Positions 27,581 through 37,398 are shown, numbered from the stretch's first letter. The stretch: 64,000 nt of DNA from Sulfurovum sp. XGS-02 (GCF_023213175.1 NZ_CP093312.1:1302001-1366000), one strand, 5' to 3'. The notes: generated by a model from the sequence alone, not told the origin. A program made the numbers and translations.

Positions 27581-28503
27581 TAGTTCATCTTCTCCGTATC
27601 TTTAAGTCTTGCCTGGATGAACTTCACGTAAATAGAAAGACTCACTAATAGTAATGCCACACCTGAGATAAGATAGACAGCATACTCAAGCTGAGCAGGA
27701 TCTGTGAGCGCGAACTTAAAGACAAGCATCAGTGCTTCAATGGACAGCGCAATGATGATGGAGCCCAAAAAGCGTATCATGGTCTGGTGCCCTTCGCCTG
27801 TAGCCCCTTTTTTCTCCTTACCCAAGACCTCTTCCTCAAATATCGCTTTGACCAGATCGAAAATGGCCAGTGAGAGGGTAAGAAGGATCGTTGCTTTAAA
27901 CATCTCATTGATATCAATGGCAGAGAAATCAATGCCAAAATGTAAGAATGCCGTTACACCTTTGACAAAGAGTAACAGTGAAACACCTGCCAGTGCCAAA
28001 GAGAATGCGGTATAGGCAACTTTACTTAATTTTCCAGAAACTGAGTCGATAGAACTTGGATGTACCATACGTAGGATATTTGCCAGAGAGATATCTACAC
28101 AAATAATACTGATCAAATTATCTTTTTCATCTACAATAGGAAATGATGCCGTGACAACCATCGTATTACTTATGTTGGATGGGTATGGTTCCGTGAGGGT
28201 ACAACGGTGTTCTCTTTGTGTTTTATAATAGTAAGCCCTGTCACTTCTATCCTCACCTTTACCGATACCTCTCAGTTTTTTATCCTTGGAGATATTTTCA
28301 GTGATCTGTATACCTTTGCCATCAAGCGCATAGATCGCCTCTGCATTAGGGATACTTTCATGAAGCGGTTCCAGCTTTGAAAGTACCGTAGAAATATCAC
28401 CGTTTATAATCGTTTGAGAAATATGTCTTCCTATGATATAGCAAAGGTAGGCTCTTGCTTTCGCACGGACCTGTGCATACTCTTCTATCTCTTTAATTTG
28501 CAT
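27580..28503 (-). CDS. PDC-sensor-like membrane protein without output domain
   Basis: A 307-residue protein: a soluble N-terminal part (about 1-155) with the PDC/Cache-type pattern 'YALDGKGIQITENIS', 'RSDRAYYYK' and 'VTASFPIVDEKDNLISIICVDIS', followed by four transmembrane helices (about 165-300). There is no kinase, GGDEF or methyl-accepting domain. The sensor part lacks a signal anchor before it, so it may face the cytoplasm, unlike usual Cache domains. It is coupled to the HAD phosphatase gene. Confidence 0.65.
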   Translation of the reverse strand: MQIKEIEEYAQVRAKARAYLCYIIGRHISQTIINGDISTVLSKLEPLHESIPNAEAIYALDGKGIQITENISKDKKLRGIGKGEDRSDRAYYYKTQREHRCTLTEPYPSNISNTMVVTASFPIVDEKDNLISIICVDISLANILRMVHPSSIDSVSGKLSKVAYTAFSLALAGVSLLLFVKGVTAFLHFGIDFSAIDINEMFKATILLTLSLAIFDLVKAIFEEEVLGKEKKGATGEGHQTMIRFLGSIIIALSIEALMLVFKFALTDPAQLEYAVYLISGVALLLVSLSIYVKFIQARLKDTEKMN

Positions 28504-28529
28504 ACTTTCTCCCCTTTATTTGTAAACTT

Positions 28530-29345
28530 CTATATTACTTTACCCAAAATATCAGTAAATTTTACTTTTTGATTGATAGCGACTTCCGGGAATATACTCC
28601 CTTTCTCTGAAAAGGTCAAGATCGTTGATCCCATCTCGAACCAGCCATAGAACTCTCCCCTCTCGACCCAAAAATCCTCATACTCATAATGTACCGGTTC
28701 TCTAATCTCTGAGTTCGTTCTCACTTTTTCCTCAAAAGTGACAACCATTTGACCTACATTGAGTGCAGCTACAAGTACCAGTACCTGTGTCCTTCCCTTC
28801 TCATCTTCACACTCTATGACCACTCTCTCATTTTCAATAAAGAGGTCCACTTTATTGCGAAGCAAGGGAAAGTTCACCGGGTAGTGTTTACCTGGAATAT
28901 GTGTCAATGATTTGACTTTCAGACGCATCGGCATATGGTAACGGTGGTAATCTTTGGGAGAAAGATAAAAGTTGATAAACTCTCCTCCTTCTACCTTTCC
29001 CACTGCATCCTGATGGTATACACCAAAAAGATCTTCTATACTGTAACTCATCCCTTTGATCTGGTAGGCTTTACCTTCTTTGATCGTTCCTGCATCCGTT
29101 ATGAGTGCATCCACTCCCGATATCAGGGCATCCTTCTCTTCAGGCAAGGCTCTGGGTGTTTCAAAAGCTCTTGTAAAGAGTTTATTCAGTGTAGGATATT
29201 CAGTAGGTGCTTTAAACTCACTCATATCAAGCCCCATCAGTTTTACATACCCTTTGTTGATAAAATGTTGTATGGGTGATGGGAATTCTTTAGAAGCAAA
29301 TTTTCCAAATGCACTGGAGATGATCGAGGTCAAGTGTTTAGCCAT
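28530..29345 (-). CDS. psd: Phosphatidylserine decarboxylase proenzyme
   Basis: A 271-residue membrane-associated enzyme making phosphatidylethanolamine. It aligns end to end with the Helicobacter-type Psd I can recall: 'FPSPIQHFINKGYVK', 'DALITDAGTI', 'FYLSPKDYHRYHMP', and the self-cleavage site MGST, where the serine becomes the pyruvoyl group. The start at 29345 matches that homologue and has AGGA upstream; a frame reaching 29468 is open but has no equivalent in relatives. Confidence 0.92.
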   Translation of the reverse strand: MAKHLTSIISSAFGKFASKEFPSPIQHFINKGYVKLMGLDMSEFKAPTEYPTLNKLFTRAFETPRALPEEKDALISGVDALITDAGTIKEGKAYQIKGMSYSIEDLFGVYHQDAVGKVEGGEFINFYLSPKDYHRYHMPMRLKVKSLTHIPGKHYPVNFPLLRNKVDLFIENERVVIECEDEKGRTQVLVLVAALNVGQMVVTFEEKVRTNSEIREPVHYEYEDFWVERGEFYGWFEMGSTILTFSEKGSIFPEVAINQKVKFTDILGKVI

Positions 29346-29485
29346 TGTGTGTCCTGTAATCGAACTGTTTGTCACCCTGGACAAACGGTTCATAATATAT
29401 GCAGTATTATACCATTTGTCATTTAGGGTTGGGGTTGTTAGATAAAATACGATACTATCTATCTTCATAACTCAAGGATAAAAGC

Positions 29486-30226
29486 ATGGCAAAATACGTA
29501 CTTTTCGATACAGAAACCACGGGTAATCAAGAGCAAGACCGCATCATACAGGTAGGTGCGATGATCGTACACAGTAAAGATGAGATCGAAGTGTTTGATG
29601 AACTCTGTATGGCTCCTGTACCCATCAGCATCGAAGCGATGGAGGTACACAACATCACACCGGAGATCATAGCAGACAAGGGCCTTTATGATGAAACCGG
29701 TTTTGCACTAAAGCTGCAGCAGCTCAATCAACAAGAGAATTATCTTATCGCACATAATATTTCTTTTGATCTGGGCATGCTGGAAAAAGAGGGATTTGAA
29801 AATCACTATACACTGATAGACACACTGCGTTGTGCCAAACACCTGCTTCCTGACAGCCCTAATCACAGACTCCAGTACCTTCGATACGCACTCGAACTCT
29901 ATCAGATCGAAGAAGCTGAAGCACAAAAACTTAATATCACTATCAAAGCACATGATGCTATAGGTGATGTGCTTGTGATGAAATTGCTGCTTTCCAAACT
30001 GGTACGTTTGACGCAAGAGAAATTTGCAGGTATAAATCCTATGCAAAAACTGGCTGAACTCACCCAAACCCCGGTCATGATGAAAACCTTCAAATTTGGG
30101 AAATACAAAGACAGAGAGATCGCTGAAGTCGTGCATGAGGACAGAGGTTACATTACCTGGATGAGAGCGAACCTTGATCTGGATGAGGATATGACATTTA
30201 CTTTGGACTATTATTTGGCTTCATAG
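29486..30226 (+). CDS. DEDD 3'-5' exonuclease with C-terminal DUF3820-type domain
   Basis: A 246-residue protein: an RNase T/DNA polymerase III epsilon-type exonuclease (residues 3-175) with FDTETTGN (Exo I), AHNISFDLGML (Exo II) and HDAIGDV (Exo III, DEDDh type). It is followed by a short C-terminal module 'MKTFKFGKYKDREIAEV...YITWM', as in DUF3820. Such proteins trim single-stranded DNA or RNA ends; the substrate is unknown. AAGGATAA lies before the ATG. It is divergent from psd. Confidence 0.85.
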   Translation: MAKYVLFDTETTGNQEQDRIIQVGAMIVHSKDEIEVFDELCMAPVPISIEAMEVHNITPEIIADKGLYDETGFALKLQQLNQQENYLIAHNISFDLGMLEKEGFENHYTLIDTLRCAKHLLPDSPNHRLQYLRYALELYQIEEAEAQKLNITIKAHDAIGDVLVMKLLLSKLVRLTQEKFAGINPMQKLAELTQTPVMMKTFKFGKYKDREIAEVVHEDRGYITWMRANLDLDEDMTFTLDYYLAS

Positions 30227-30260
30227 GTACACCCAAGTGTCAGAATGTTATCTTCAACAC

Positions 30261-31964
30261 TTACACTCTCATAAACCTATCTAATACTTTCACGTTATTT
30301 CTGCCGCTCTCTTTCACATAATAGAGCGCTTTATCTGCTCTTTTGACAATCGATACTATGCTTCTTTCAATATGGTTATACTGACTGATACCAAAACTGG
30401 CAGTAATGAAGAACTTCTCATCCTTCTCTATGAATCTTTTATTTGCTACCCTTTTTCTAATACGTTCTGCAAGGAATAAGGCCTGTTTCTCATTGGTTTC
30501 GGGCAATAGGACCAAAAACTCATCCCCACCCATTCTAAAAGCATAATCATACTCCCGGATCACACCCTTGACAATACTTGCAACACATTTCAATACATTG
30601 TCTCCTGCATCATGTCCATAGGTATCGTTGATCTCCTTAAAATGGTCGATATCGAACATAATTATAGATAGACATCTATTGTGCCGTATCAGTCTCTGGA
30701 ACTCTTTGTGAGAGATCTCATAGTATGCTCTACGGTTATAGAGTCCTGTTAAGATATCTGTTTTTGCCTCTTTTTCTGCTATGAGCTTTTTTTCCTGTGT
30801 CATTTTCATACGATCTGCCAGTGCCATCGATAACAGAACCACATCGATATACAGACCAAAGTCAATTGCTTTATAGGTCAGATAGGTATACGGGATATAC
30901 GACATGATGGTCAAGGCAGTAATAGAAGCACCGATCAGACCACTGGCAGTACCAAGAAGAAAAAACCGGGCTGAACGGTTCCCTGTGACTAAACTATACA
31001 GTGCAATACCAAATAGATAGATACTGACCAACAGTAAGGATATGATAGCAAGCATCACATGATAATGATAGCCGCTCGTCACAGCGGTAAGTACTGCAAC
31101 AACGACAATACCAACGATCAGGTATCTTGTAGTGATGTAAAGGGTATGATGGTATTTGACAAAGTTCAAAAATGATCTGGCAAAAAACAGTGCAGTCACA
31201 GTATAAAAATAGATCGAGGTAGACTGTCCCCAGTTTTGCACGGCAGGTGAATTGGGGAAGAGGTACATGAACGTATAGCCGTTATAAAAAGCATTCATCG
31301 CAAAAAAAGCGCCTAAGAAGAGTACATAATAAGCATAGTAACGGGCTTTCGTACCAAAATAGAGAAAAAGATTATAAAAGAGCATGGCTACAATACCACC
31401 ATACACCAGACCGATATACATCGAAGCATCTATCTCTTCGGCTAAAAAGGCTGCTTTATCCATGAGAGATAAAGCGACAATGAAAGGATCCCTTGTTTTC
31501 ACTTGAAGATAAACGGTAGAGATACCAGGTTCAAACGTATGTTCGAAGTTGATAAGATAGTGATCGAGCGCTCTTTTTGCATAGGGGTAAGTGTTCCCGC
31601 CCTGATAGGTCTTTATCTCTCCTTCTGAAGAGATAACGGTGAAGTTCACTGAGTCAAGCCATGCCGGTTCAAAGATGATCACTCTGGATAAAGGTACGTT
31701 TTCTTTATTGTTCACTTTAAACTGATACCAAAATGCTGAATTTGTAAAAGGATGGCTTGCTACAGGTTTATTGAGTGGTATAAAATCTTCAGAAGAGAGA
31801 TGGCGTATCTCGGATAATGTCATCTTTGCAGTCGTATCCTCATACTCCAGCAGCGATTCGCCGATTTCATAGTGTGAGTCTGAAAGGTCAAGTACCTTTA
31901 ACTGGCCATCTCCATAGAGAAGGGCAAGAGAAGCAAAAAGTACTAAAAATATTATTTTTTGCAT
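30261..31964 (-). CDS. Diguanylate cyclase with 7TMR-DISM sensor
   Basis: A 567-residue inner-membrane protein: a signal peptide, a periplasmic 7TMR-DISMED2 domain (about 25-175), seven transmembrane helices (about 180-385), and a cytoplasmic GGDEF domain (about 405-560). The active site GGDEF is intact, and the product-inhibition I-site RxxD (REYD) lies exactly five residues before it, so an active, feedback-inhibited cyclase is expected. The periplasmic domain is thought to bind carbohydrate-like ligands in this family. No phosphodiesterase gene is adjacent. Confidence 0.92.
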   Translation of the reverse strand: MQKIIFLVLFASLALLYGDGQLKVLDLSDSHYEIGESLLEYEDTTAKMTLSEIRHLSSEDFIPLNKPVASHPFTNSAFWYQFKVNNKENVPLSRVIIFEPAWLDSVNFTVISSEGEIKTYQGGNTYPYAKRALDHYLINFEHTFEPGISTVYLQVKTRDPFIVALSLMDKAAFLAEEIDASMYIGLVYGGIVAMLFYNLFLYFGTKARYYAYYVLFLGAFFAMNAFYNGYTFMYLFPNSPAVQNWGQSTSIYFYTVTALFFARSFLNFVKYHHTLYITTRYLIVGIVVVAVLTAVTSGYHYHVMLAIISLLLVSIYLFGIALYSLVTGNRSARFFLLGTASGLIGASITALTIMSYIPYTYLTYKAIDFGLYIDVVLLSMALADRMKMTQEKKLIAEKEAKTDILTGLYNRRAYYEISHKEFQRLIRHNRCLSIIMFDIDHFKEINDTYGHDAGDNVLKCVASIVKGVIREYDYAFRMGGDEFLVLLPETNEKQALFLAERIRKRVANKRFIEKDEKFFITASFGISQYNHIERSIVSIVKRADKALYYVKESGRNNVKVLDRFMRV

Positions 31965-32081
31965 CTTTTATCCTTGATATTGATAAGATACAGTTTTTAT
32001 TTAATAATTTTAACTCATAATTTGAGGATATATAATAACATAAATTTGTTAACAAGTTTTGTTTTCATACGATGATAGGAT

Positions 32082-33281
32082 TTATAATACCTTCCTGATG
32101 AATGCTACTTTAAGGTAATCACCCTCTTTAAATTTTTCCATAACCCTGAAATCTTTGGGTAGAGAGAAGGTATGTTCTATCTTATACTTTCCGCCCAGTT
32201 CTTTAAATGCTTTGTCTATAAAATCTTTGAATTTGGCCATGTTCAAATTCGCATAATTCGTCGATGCAACTATCACACCACCCTTCTGTGTGATCTGAAT
32301 TGCCTCTTTGAGAAGTTTTACATAATCTTTAGCTACAGAGAAGGTATGCTTCTTCGATCTGGCGAAACTAGGCGGATCGAGTACCACCACATCAAAGAGT
32401 ATCTCTTTTCTCACTGCGTATTTAAAGTAGTTAAAGACATCTTCAACAATGATATCATGTCCTTTGGGATCAATGTCGTTAATGCGAAACTGCTCCTCTG
32501 TTCTGCTTCGGCTTCTTTTGGCAAGGTCCACACTGGTCGTCTTCGCAGCACCACCCAGCGCAGCAAACACGGAAAATGCTCCTGTATAAGAGAAGGTATT
32601 GAGTACACGCTTCCCTTGGGCGTAGTTGTCACGAAGCGTTTTTCTTACCTCTCTCTGGTCTAAAAAAACACCCACCATAGGACCATCATCCAAATAGATA
32701 GCGAAATTTGCACCGTTTTCCTTTACGATCAGTGGAAATTCACCTCTGCTGCCACAGACAAAATCCTCCTCATCATCAAGGTATTGGCCTTTGGTATCAA
32801 ATCTCTTTTTCTGATAGATACCTTTATACGCTACTTGAGACTTCAGGGCTGCCAAGACAGCATCTTTGAATGCATAAATCCCCAGACTGTACCAGGTCAC
32901 CAGATAGAAGCCGTCAAAATAATCTATCGTTAAACCACCTACCCCATCGCCTTCACCGTTAAACACCCTGAAAGCTGTAGTCTCTTCATCATTGTAGAGA
33001 TCGCTTCGGTATTGCGCAGCCGCTTTTATCTTGGTACTGAAGTACGCAACATCGATCTTTTCCTCTTTTTGATAAGAGAGTACCCAGCCATGCCCTTTGT
33101 TTTGAATACCGTAATACCCTTTAGCGATAAACTTTTTTCTATCATCAAGCAGGTTAACGATCGTTCCCTCTTCTTTTACTTTGCTCCAATCAACAAAAAA
33201 CTCTTTTGAGATCAAGGGGTATCCGTTCTTGTAGTTTTTGATATACTTTGGTTTAATGGTCAGGTCAATTGTATGATTCAT
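32082..33281 (-). CDS. RlmI-like 23S rRNA cytosine-C5 methyltransferase
   Basis: A 399-residue protein of the RlmI/COG1092 family: an N-terminal PUA-like RNA-binding domain (about 1-75), a linker domain, and a Rossmann methyltransferase with VLNTFSYTGAFSVFAA (motif I) and VVLDPPSFARSK (motif IV). It probably methylates an rRNA cytosine, though the exact site is not readable. The second ATG (33281) is chosen since AAAAGG sits six bases upstream of it. It lies 57 bp downstream of glnS on the same strand. Confidence 0.87.
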   Translation of the reverse strand: MNHTIDLTIKPKYIKNYKNGYPLISKEFFVDWSKVKEEGTIVNLLDDRKKFIAKGYYGIQNKGHGWVLSYQKEEKIDVAYFSTKIKAAAQYRSDLYNDEETTAFRVFNGEGDGVGGLTIDYFDGFYLVTWYSLGIYAFKDAVLAALKSQVAYKGIYQKKRFDTKGQYLDDEEDFVCGSRGEFPLIVKENGANFAIYLDDGPMVGVFLDQREVRKTLRDNYAQGKRVLNTFSYTGAFSVFAALGGAAKTTSVDLAKRSRSRTEEQFRINDIDPKGHDIIVEDVFNYFKYAVRKEILFDVVVLDPPSFARSKKHTFSVAKDYVKLLKEAIQITQKGGVIVASTNYANLNMAKFKDFIDKAFKELGGKYKIEHTFSLPKDFRVMEKFKEGDYLKVAFIRKVL

Positions 33282-33294
33282 ATGCATCCTTTTC

Positions 33295-33317
33295 CACCTC
33301 TTCAGAGGTGTAACGAG
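33295..33317. repeat. Short hairpin element with GTGTAACGAG tail
   Basis: CACCTC-TTCA-GAGGTG forms a perfect 6-bp hairpin followed by TAACGAG. The 12-mer AGGTGTAACGAG recurs in the other orientation at about 53123-53134, again with a CACCT/AGGTG hairpin. It may be a dispersed small repeat or an RNA processing site between glnS and the RlmI-like gene. Confidence 0.35.
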
Positions 33318-33338
33318 GGTAACTGGCTCTTAAATTTA

Positions 33339-35600
33339 TTACTTTAACTTCTCAGCTACCAGTTCATTGACCACTTGCGGGTTTGCTTTCCCCCCTGTGG
33401 CTTTGAGTACTTGTCCTACAAAAAAGCCCAATAATTTTGTATTTCCTGCTTTAAACTTTTCAACGTTATCTGGGTTTTTTGCAATGATCTCATCAATAAT
33501 TGGTGCAATTTGTGATGGGTCACTGATCTGTACAAGTCCTTTCGCTTCAACGATCTTTACAGGATCTTCTCCGCTCTTGGTCATCTCTTCAAATACCTGT
33601 TTGGCAATTTTACTTGAAATCGTGCCATCATCAACCATCTTCACAAGTTCAGCTATTTGTTTTGCATCAAACTTCAGTTCCTCTGCCTGCTTCTCTTTAA
33701 ACTCTCTGGCTACTTCATTGGCCACAATATTTGCGATCGTTACAGGGCTGTTATTTACAGAGAGAGCCTCTTCATAAAAAGAAGAGAGTTGCGCATCTCT
33801 AGCTAAAATATCAGCAACCATACTATTGAGTTTAAGCTCACCCGTGTACTTGTCAAACAGTACCTGTTCAGCTTCGCTCATAGGCTCTACTTCACCATCA
33901 ATCTGTACTTTTTTCTCTTCAGATCTGCGCTCAGTTTTAGGTGCCTTTTCAGCTGCTTTTGTCTTTTTGCTCCAAGAGTCTTTCAGACCGACTATTTTAT
34001 TGAACACAGGTGTTTCATTCGTGTAGTCTACAGGGTCTGCATAGAAATACCCCTGTCTTTCAAACTGGAATCTCTCATCAGGTCTCTCTGTGATCACAGA
34101 CGGCTCGATCAGCGCATCTTTGACCACTTTTAAAGAGTCTGGATTGATATCTTCCAACCCTTCAGGGGCTTCATCTTTAAAGAGTCTGTCATAGAGTCTC
34201 AGTTCAACTTTTTTAGCCTCATTTGCATCTACCCACTGGATTGCACTTTTGACCTTGATCCCGCTGGTATCAGCACCACTTTTAGAGTTCGGATGATACT
34301 CCGCTTTTATCTCTATGATATTGCCGTCACTATCTTTGATCACTTCTTTACAGGTGATGATATAGGCATGTCTAAGTCTCACAGGCTGTTCTGGTGTAAG
34401 ACGGTAGTACCCTTTTGGAGGGTTCTCCATAAAGTCATCACGCTCAATATAGATCTCGCTTGAGAAAGGTATCATTCTTGAACCCTCTTTAGGGACATCA
34501 TGCGGGTAGTACGGTGCATCAAGTGCTTCTGACCCCTCGTAATTTTCAATGGTGACTTTGAGCGGGTCAAGTACACACATCACACGCGGTACTTTTGTAT
34601 TGAGATCATCCCTTATACAAAACTCAAGTTGTGAAACATCCACCGTTGAGTTTGCTTTTGCGATACCGATCTGATCACAGAAGTTTATAATAGACTCTGG
34701 CGTATAGCCTCTTCTTCTGTATCCGGCGATCGTAGGCATTCTAGGGTCATCCCAGCCGCTCACCCTTCCTTCATTCACTAATTCCAAAAGCTTTCTCTTA
34801 CTCATAACCGTGTAGTTGACAGCAAGTCTTGCGAACTCATGCTGATACGGTCTTGGCGGTTTTAGCCCCAGCGTATCTAGTACCCAATCATAGATATCAC
34901 GGTTGTTTTCAAACTCCAGTGTACAGATCGAATGGGTAATGCCCTCAATATAATCAGAGAGGCAGTGACCAAAGTCATACATCGGGTAGACATGCCACTT
35001 GTCCCCTGCTCTGTAATGGTGTGCATGTCTGATACGGTATAAAAGAGGATCCCTCATTTTCATATTGGCCGCACCCATATCGATCTTGGCTCTAAGGACA
35101 TGTTCACCGTCTTTGAATTCACCGTTTTTCATTCTCTCAAAAAGGTCCAGGTTCTCTTCAACACTGCGCTCGGCGTATTTACTACGTTTTCCAGGCTCTG
35201 TCACCGTTCCGCGGTATTCACGGATCTCCTCTTCACTCAAGCTGTCAACGTAGGCTTTGCCCATTTTGATGAGTTCAACAGCATAATTGTAAAGTTCAGG
35301 GAAATAATCAGACGTATAACGTACACTGTTATCCCACTCAAATCCAAGCCACTGCACAGCATCTTTGAGTGCTTCAACATATTTCGTGTCTTCTGTGGTT
35401 GGGTTGGTATCATCCATTCTGAGGTTGCAGCGACCATGATAATCACGGGCAATACCAAAATTTATGGCGATAGATTTGGCATGTCCGATATGCGGGAAAC
35501 CGTTAGGCTCCGGAGGAAATCTTGTATGAACCTCTTGATACTTGCCTGATGCCAAGTCCTCTTCAACAATAGTACGTAAAAAATCTTTGTGCTCACTCAT
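33339..35600 (-). CDS. glnS: Glutaminyl-tRNA synthetase fused to a YqeY domain
   Basis: A 753-residue enzyme charging tRNA-Gln. The class I catalytic part has HIGH (residues 37-40, in PEPNGFPHIGHAKS) and the KMSKS-equivalent VMSKRKL. The anticodon-binding barrel extends to about 545. After an Ala/Lys/Glu-rich linker (about 560-590) there is a 160-residue C-terminal helical YqeY/GatB-tail domain ('VNNSPVTIANIVANEVA', 'LGFFVGQVLKATGGKANPQ'). That tail normally ends GatB and helps bind tRNA; the same fusion is known in Deinococcus GlnRS. The enzyme gives direct Gln-tRNA formation, unlike Helicobacter, which uses GatCAB. Confidence 0.93.
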   Translation of the reverse strand: MSEHKDFLRTIVEEDLASGKYQEVHTRFPPEPNGFPHIGHAKSIAINFGIARDYHGRCNLRMDDTNPTTEDTKYVEALKDAVQWLGFEWDNSVRYTSDYFPELYNYAVELIKMGKAYVDSLSEEEIREYRGTVTEPGKRSKYAERSVEENLDLFERMKNGEFKDGEHVLRAKIDMGAANMKMRDPLLYRIRHAHHYRAGDKWHVYPMYDFGHCLSDYIEGITHSICTLEFENNRDIYDWVLDTLGLKPPRPYQHEFARLAVNYTVMSKRKLLELVNEGRVSGWDDPRMPTIAGYRRRGYTPESIINFCDQIGIAKANSTVDVSQLEFCIRDDLNTKVPRVMCVLDPLKVTIENYEGSEALDAPYYPHDVPKEGSRMIPFSSEIYIERDDFMENPPKGYYRLTPEQPVRLRHAYIITCKEVIKDSDGNIIEIKAEYHPNSKSGADTSGIKVKSAIQWVDANEAKKVELRLYDRLFKDEAPEGLEDINPDSLKVVKDALIEPSVITERPDERFQFERQGYFYADPVDYTNETPVFNKIVGLKDSWSKKTKAAEKAPKTERRSEEKKVQIDGEVEPMSEAEQVLFDKYTGELKLNSMVADILARDAQLSSFYEEALSVNNSPVTIANIVANEVAREFKEKQAEELKFDAKQIAELVKMVDDGTISSKIAKQVFEEMTKSGEDPVKIVEAKGLVQISDPSQIAPIIDEIIAKNPDNVEKFKAGNTKLLGFFVGQVLKATGGKANPQVVNELVAEKLK

Positions 35601-35773
35601 TCTTATTAAACCTTTTGATTTGAAAGCTGTATTTTATCCAATTAGAGCTTATCACATCTTAGACAAGGCGTATCGCCTTTATGGAAATGGCAGGTTGCGT
35701 AACGAGAAGTTCTATAAACTAAAAAGCTTAGTTAAACCTACGGCGCTTTAAAATATTTATAAATTAAACCCAC

Positions 35774-35779
35774 TATAAT
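35774..35779 (+). promoter_or_regulatory. Promoter -10 box of gltX
   Basis: TATAAT 37 bp before the gltX start, in the 215-bp gap between divergent glnS and gltX. The gap also holds two small hairpins (AAGGCG/CGCCTT at 35665-35679 and AACTAA/TTAGTT near 35717-35733) and a TAACGAG motif near 35700. Confidence 0.5.
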
Positions 35780-35815
35780 TACACTCTTATACACACAACT
35801 TTTGGAGTAGGATAG

Positions 35816-37123
35816 ATGCTTAGATTTGCCCCATCACCGACCGGTGATCTACATGTAGGAGACCTTCGTGTTGCCATATTCAATTACATGGTAGCCAAAC
35901 AAAAAGATGCCAACTTCATTGTACGTATAGAAGATATGGACAAAGAGCGAAACATCACCGGCAAAGATACGGAGATCATGGACATCCTGGAGAAGTTCGC
36001 GCTTCCTCACGACAGCGTCTCTCATCAGAGTGAAAACCTCCATATACACCAAACACTGGCGATCAGGCTCCTTGAAGAGAAAAAAGCATTCGTCTGTACC
36101 TGTACACCTGAGCAACTTGATGCTGACAGAAAAGAAGCAGAAGAGAACAAGGTCACTTACCGCTACAATGGACGCTGTACATCTATGGGTGCGGAAGAGC
36201 TTCACAAGCTCAAAGAAGAGAAGACGCCTTTTGTACTGCGTATCAAGGCACCGGAAGCACCGATAGTCACCCATGACCTTTTCAAGGGAGAGTTTGAAAC
36301 AGCACCTGATGAAGTAGATTCTTTTGTCATTTTAAACAGTGATGGCACACCAACGTATGACTTTGCCTCTGCCTGTGATGATATGATCTCAGGGATCACT
36401 CTTATCATACGCAGTGAGGAGCACCTCTCAGACACGCCTAGACAAACACATATCAAAACGCTCCTTGGCTATGAACAGGAGACCAAGTATGCGCACCTTC
36501 CTATTATCCTGAATACCGAGGGTAAAAAGATGAGCAGAGATGATGATGCCGGCTCGGTCAAATGGCTCTTTGAACAGGGCTTCATCCCCGATGCGATCGC
36601 CAACTACCTGATACTGCTTGGCAACCAAACACCAAAAGAGATCTTCATCATGCCTGAGGCATTGGAGTGGTTCGATCTAAGCACGCTTTCCAAGTCACCT
36701 GTAAAGTTTGACATAGACAGACTCCGTTCTATCAACAGAGAACACCTTAGACGCATGGATGACAAACGTCTCTCTACACTCTTTGGTTTTGCAGATGCAG
36801 ACATCGGGAAACTGGCCAAGCTCTATCTTGAAGAGGCATCTACGATCAACGAACTTGAATCGAAGATCAACCCTATCTTTACACCGAAAGATTTTGAAGG
36901 TAAATGGAGTGCACAAATGCACACAATGGAAGACATCATTCAAAATGCCCCTATGATCAATGACTTTAACGAATTCAAAGCACACATTCTGAAAGAGAGC
37001 GGACTGGAAGGGGAAAGTTTCTTTACACCGCTGAGACTCATCCTCACGGGTGCTGAACACGGACCTGAACTTTCCGAGATCTATCCGCTTATTAAACCAT
37101 ATTTACTGGAGGTAGCATCATGA
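35816..37123 (+). CDS. gltX: Glutamyl-tRNA synthetase
   Basis: A 435-residue class I synthetase for tRNA-Glu. The HIGH-equivalent is HVGD in APSPTGDLHVGDLR, and the KMSKS loop is KKMSRDDD, both variant forms. The sequence 'RFAPSPTGD.H.G.LRVAIFNY' and the compact length match the Helicobacter GltX1 type. It is shorter than the E. coli enzyme because of a reduced anticodon-binding part. It is divergent from glnS and overlaps the yggT-type gene by four bases. Confidence 0.92.
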   Translation: MLRFAPSPTGDLHVGDLRVAIFNYMVAKQKDANFIVRIEDMDKERNITGKDTEIMDILEKFALPHDSVSHQSENLHIHQTLAIRLLEEKKAFVCTCTPEQLDADRKEAEENKVTYRYNGRCTSMGAEELHKLKEEKTPFVLRIKAPEAPIVTHDLFKGEFETAPDEVDSFVILNSDGTPTYDFASACDDMISGITLIIRSEEHLSDTPRQTHIKTLLGYEQETKYAHLPIILNTEGKKMSRDDDAGSVKWLFEQGFIPDAIANYLILLGNQTPKEIFIMPEALEWFDLSTLSKSPVKFDIDRLRSINREHLRRMDDKRLSTLFGFADADIGKLAKLYLEEASTINELESKINPIFTPKDFEGKWSAQMHTMEDIIQNAPMINDFNEFKAHILKESGLEGESFFTPLRLILTGAEHGPELSEIYPLIKPYLLEVAS

Positions 37124-37395
37124 ATGCTCTTATATACGCCATTGTACAGACGATCCACACTGTACTGAACCTTTATATCTGGATAGTGATCATCGCTGCA
37201 CTACTGAGTTTTGTACGACCTGACCCTTACAATCCTATCGTACAGGTACTCTACCGTTTAACTGAACCTGTCCTAAGCTTCATTAGACGTAAAATGCCGT
37301 TTGTCGTATTTTCAGGTATTGACCTCTCACCGTTGGTTGTGATCTTAGGTCTGCAACTGATCGATAATTTTATGATGCGTGCTGTACTCGGATAA
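37120..37395 (+). CDS. YggT family membrane protein
   Basis: A 91-residue inner-membrane protein with two helices (about 5-30 and 65-88) around a conserved loop 'SFVRPDPYNPIVQVLYRLTEP', the YggT hallmark. YggT proteins are linked with cell shape and osmotic behaviour in other bacteria. It is translationally coupled to gltX (ATGA overlap) and followed three bases later by the lytic transglycosylase. Confidence 0.9.
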   Translation: MNALIYAIVQTIHTVLNLYIWIVIIAALLSFVRPDPYNPIVQVLYRLTEPVLSFIRRKMPFVVFSGIDLSPLVVILGLQLIDNFMMRAVLG

Positions 37396-37398
37396 TAG

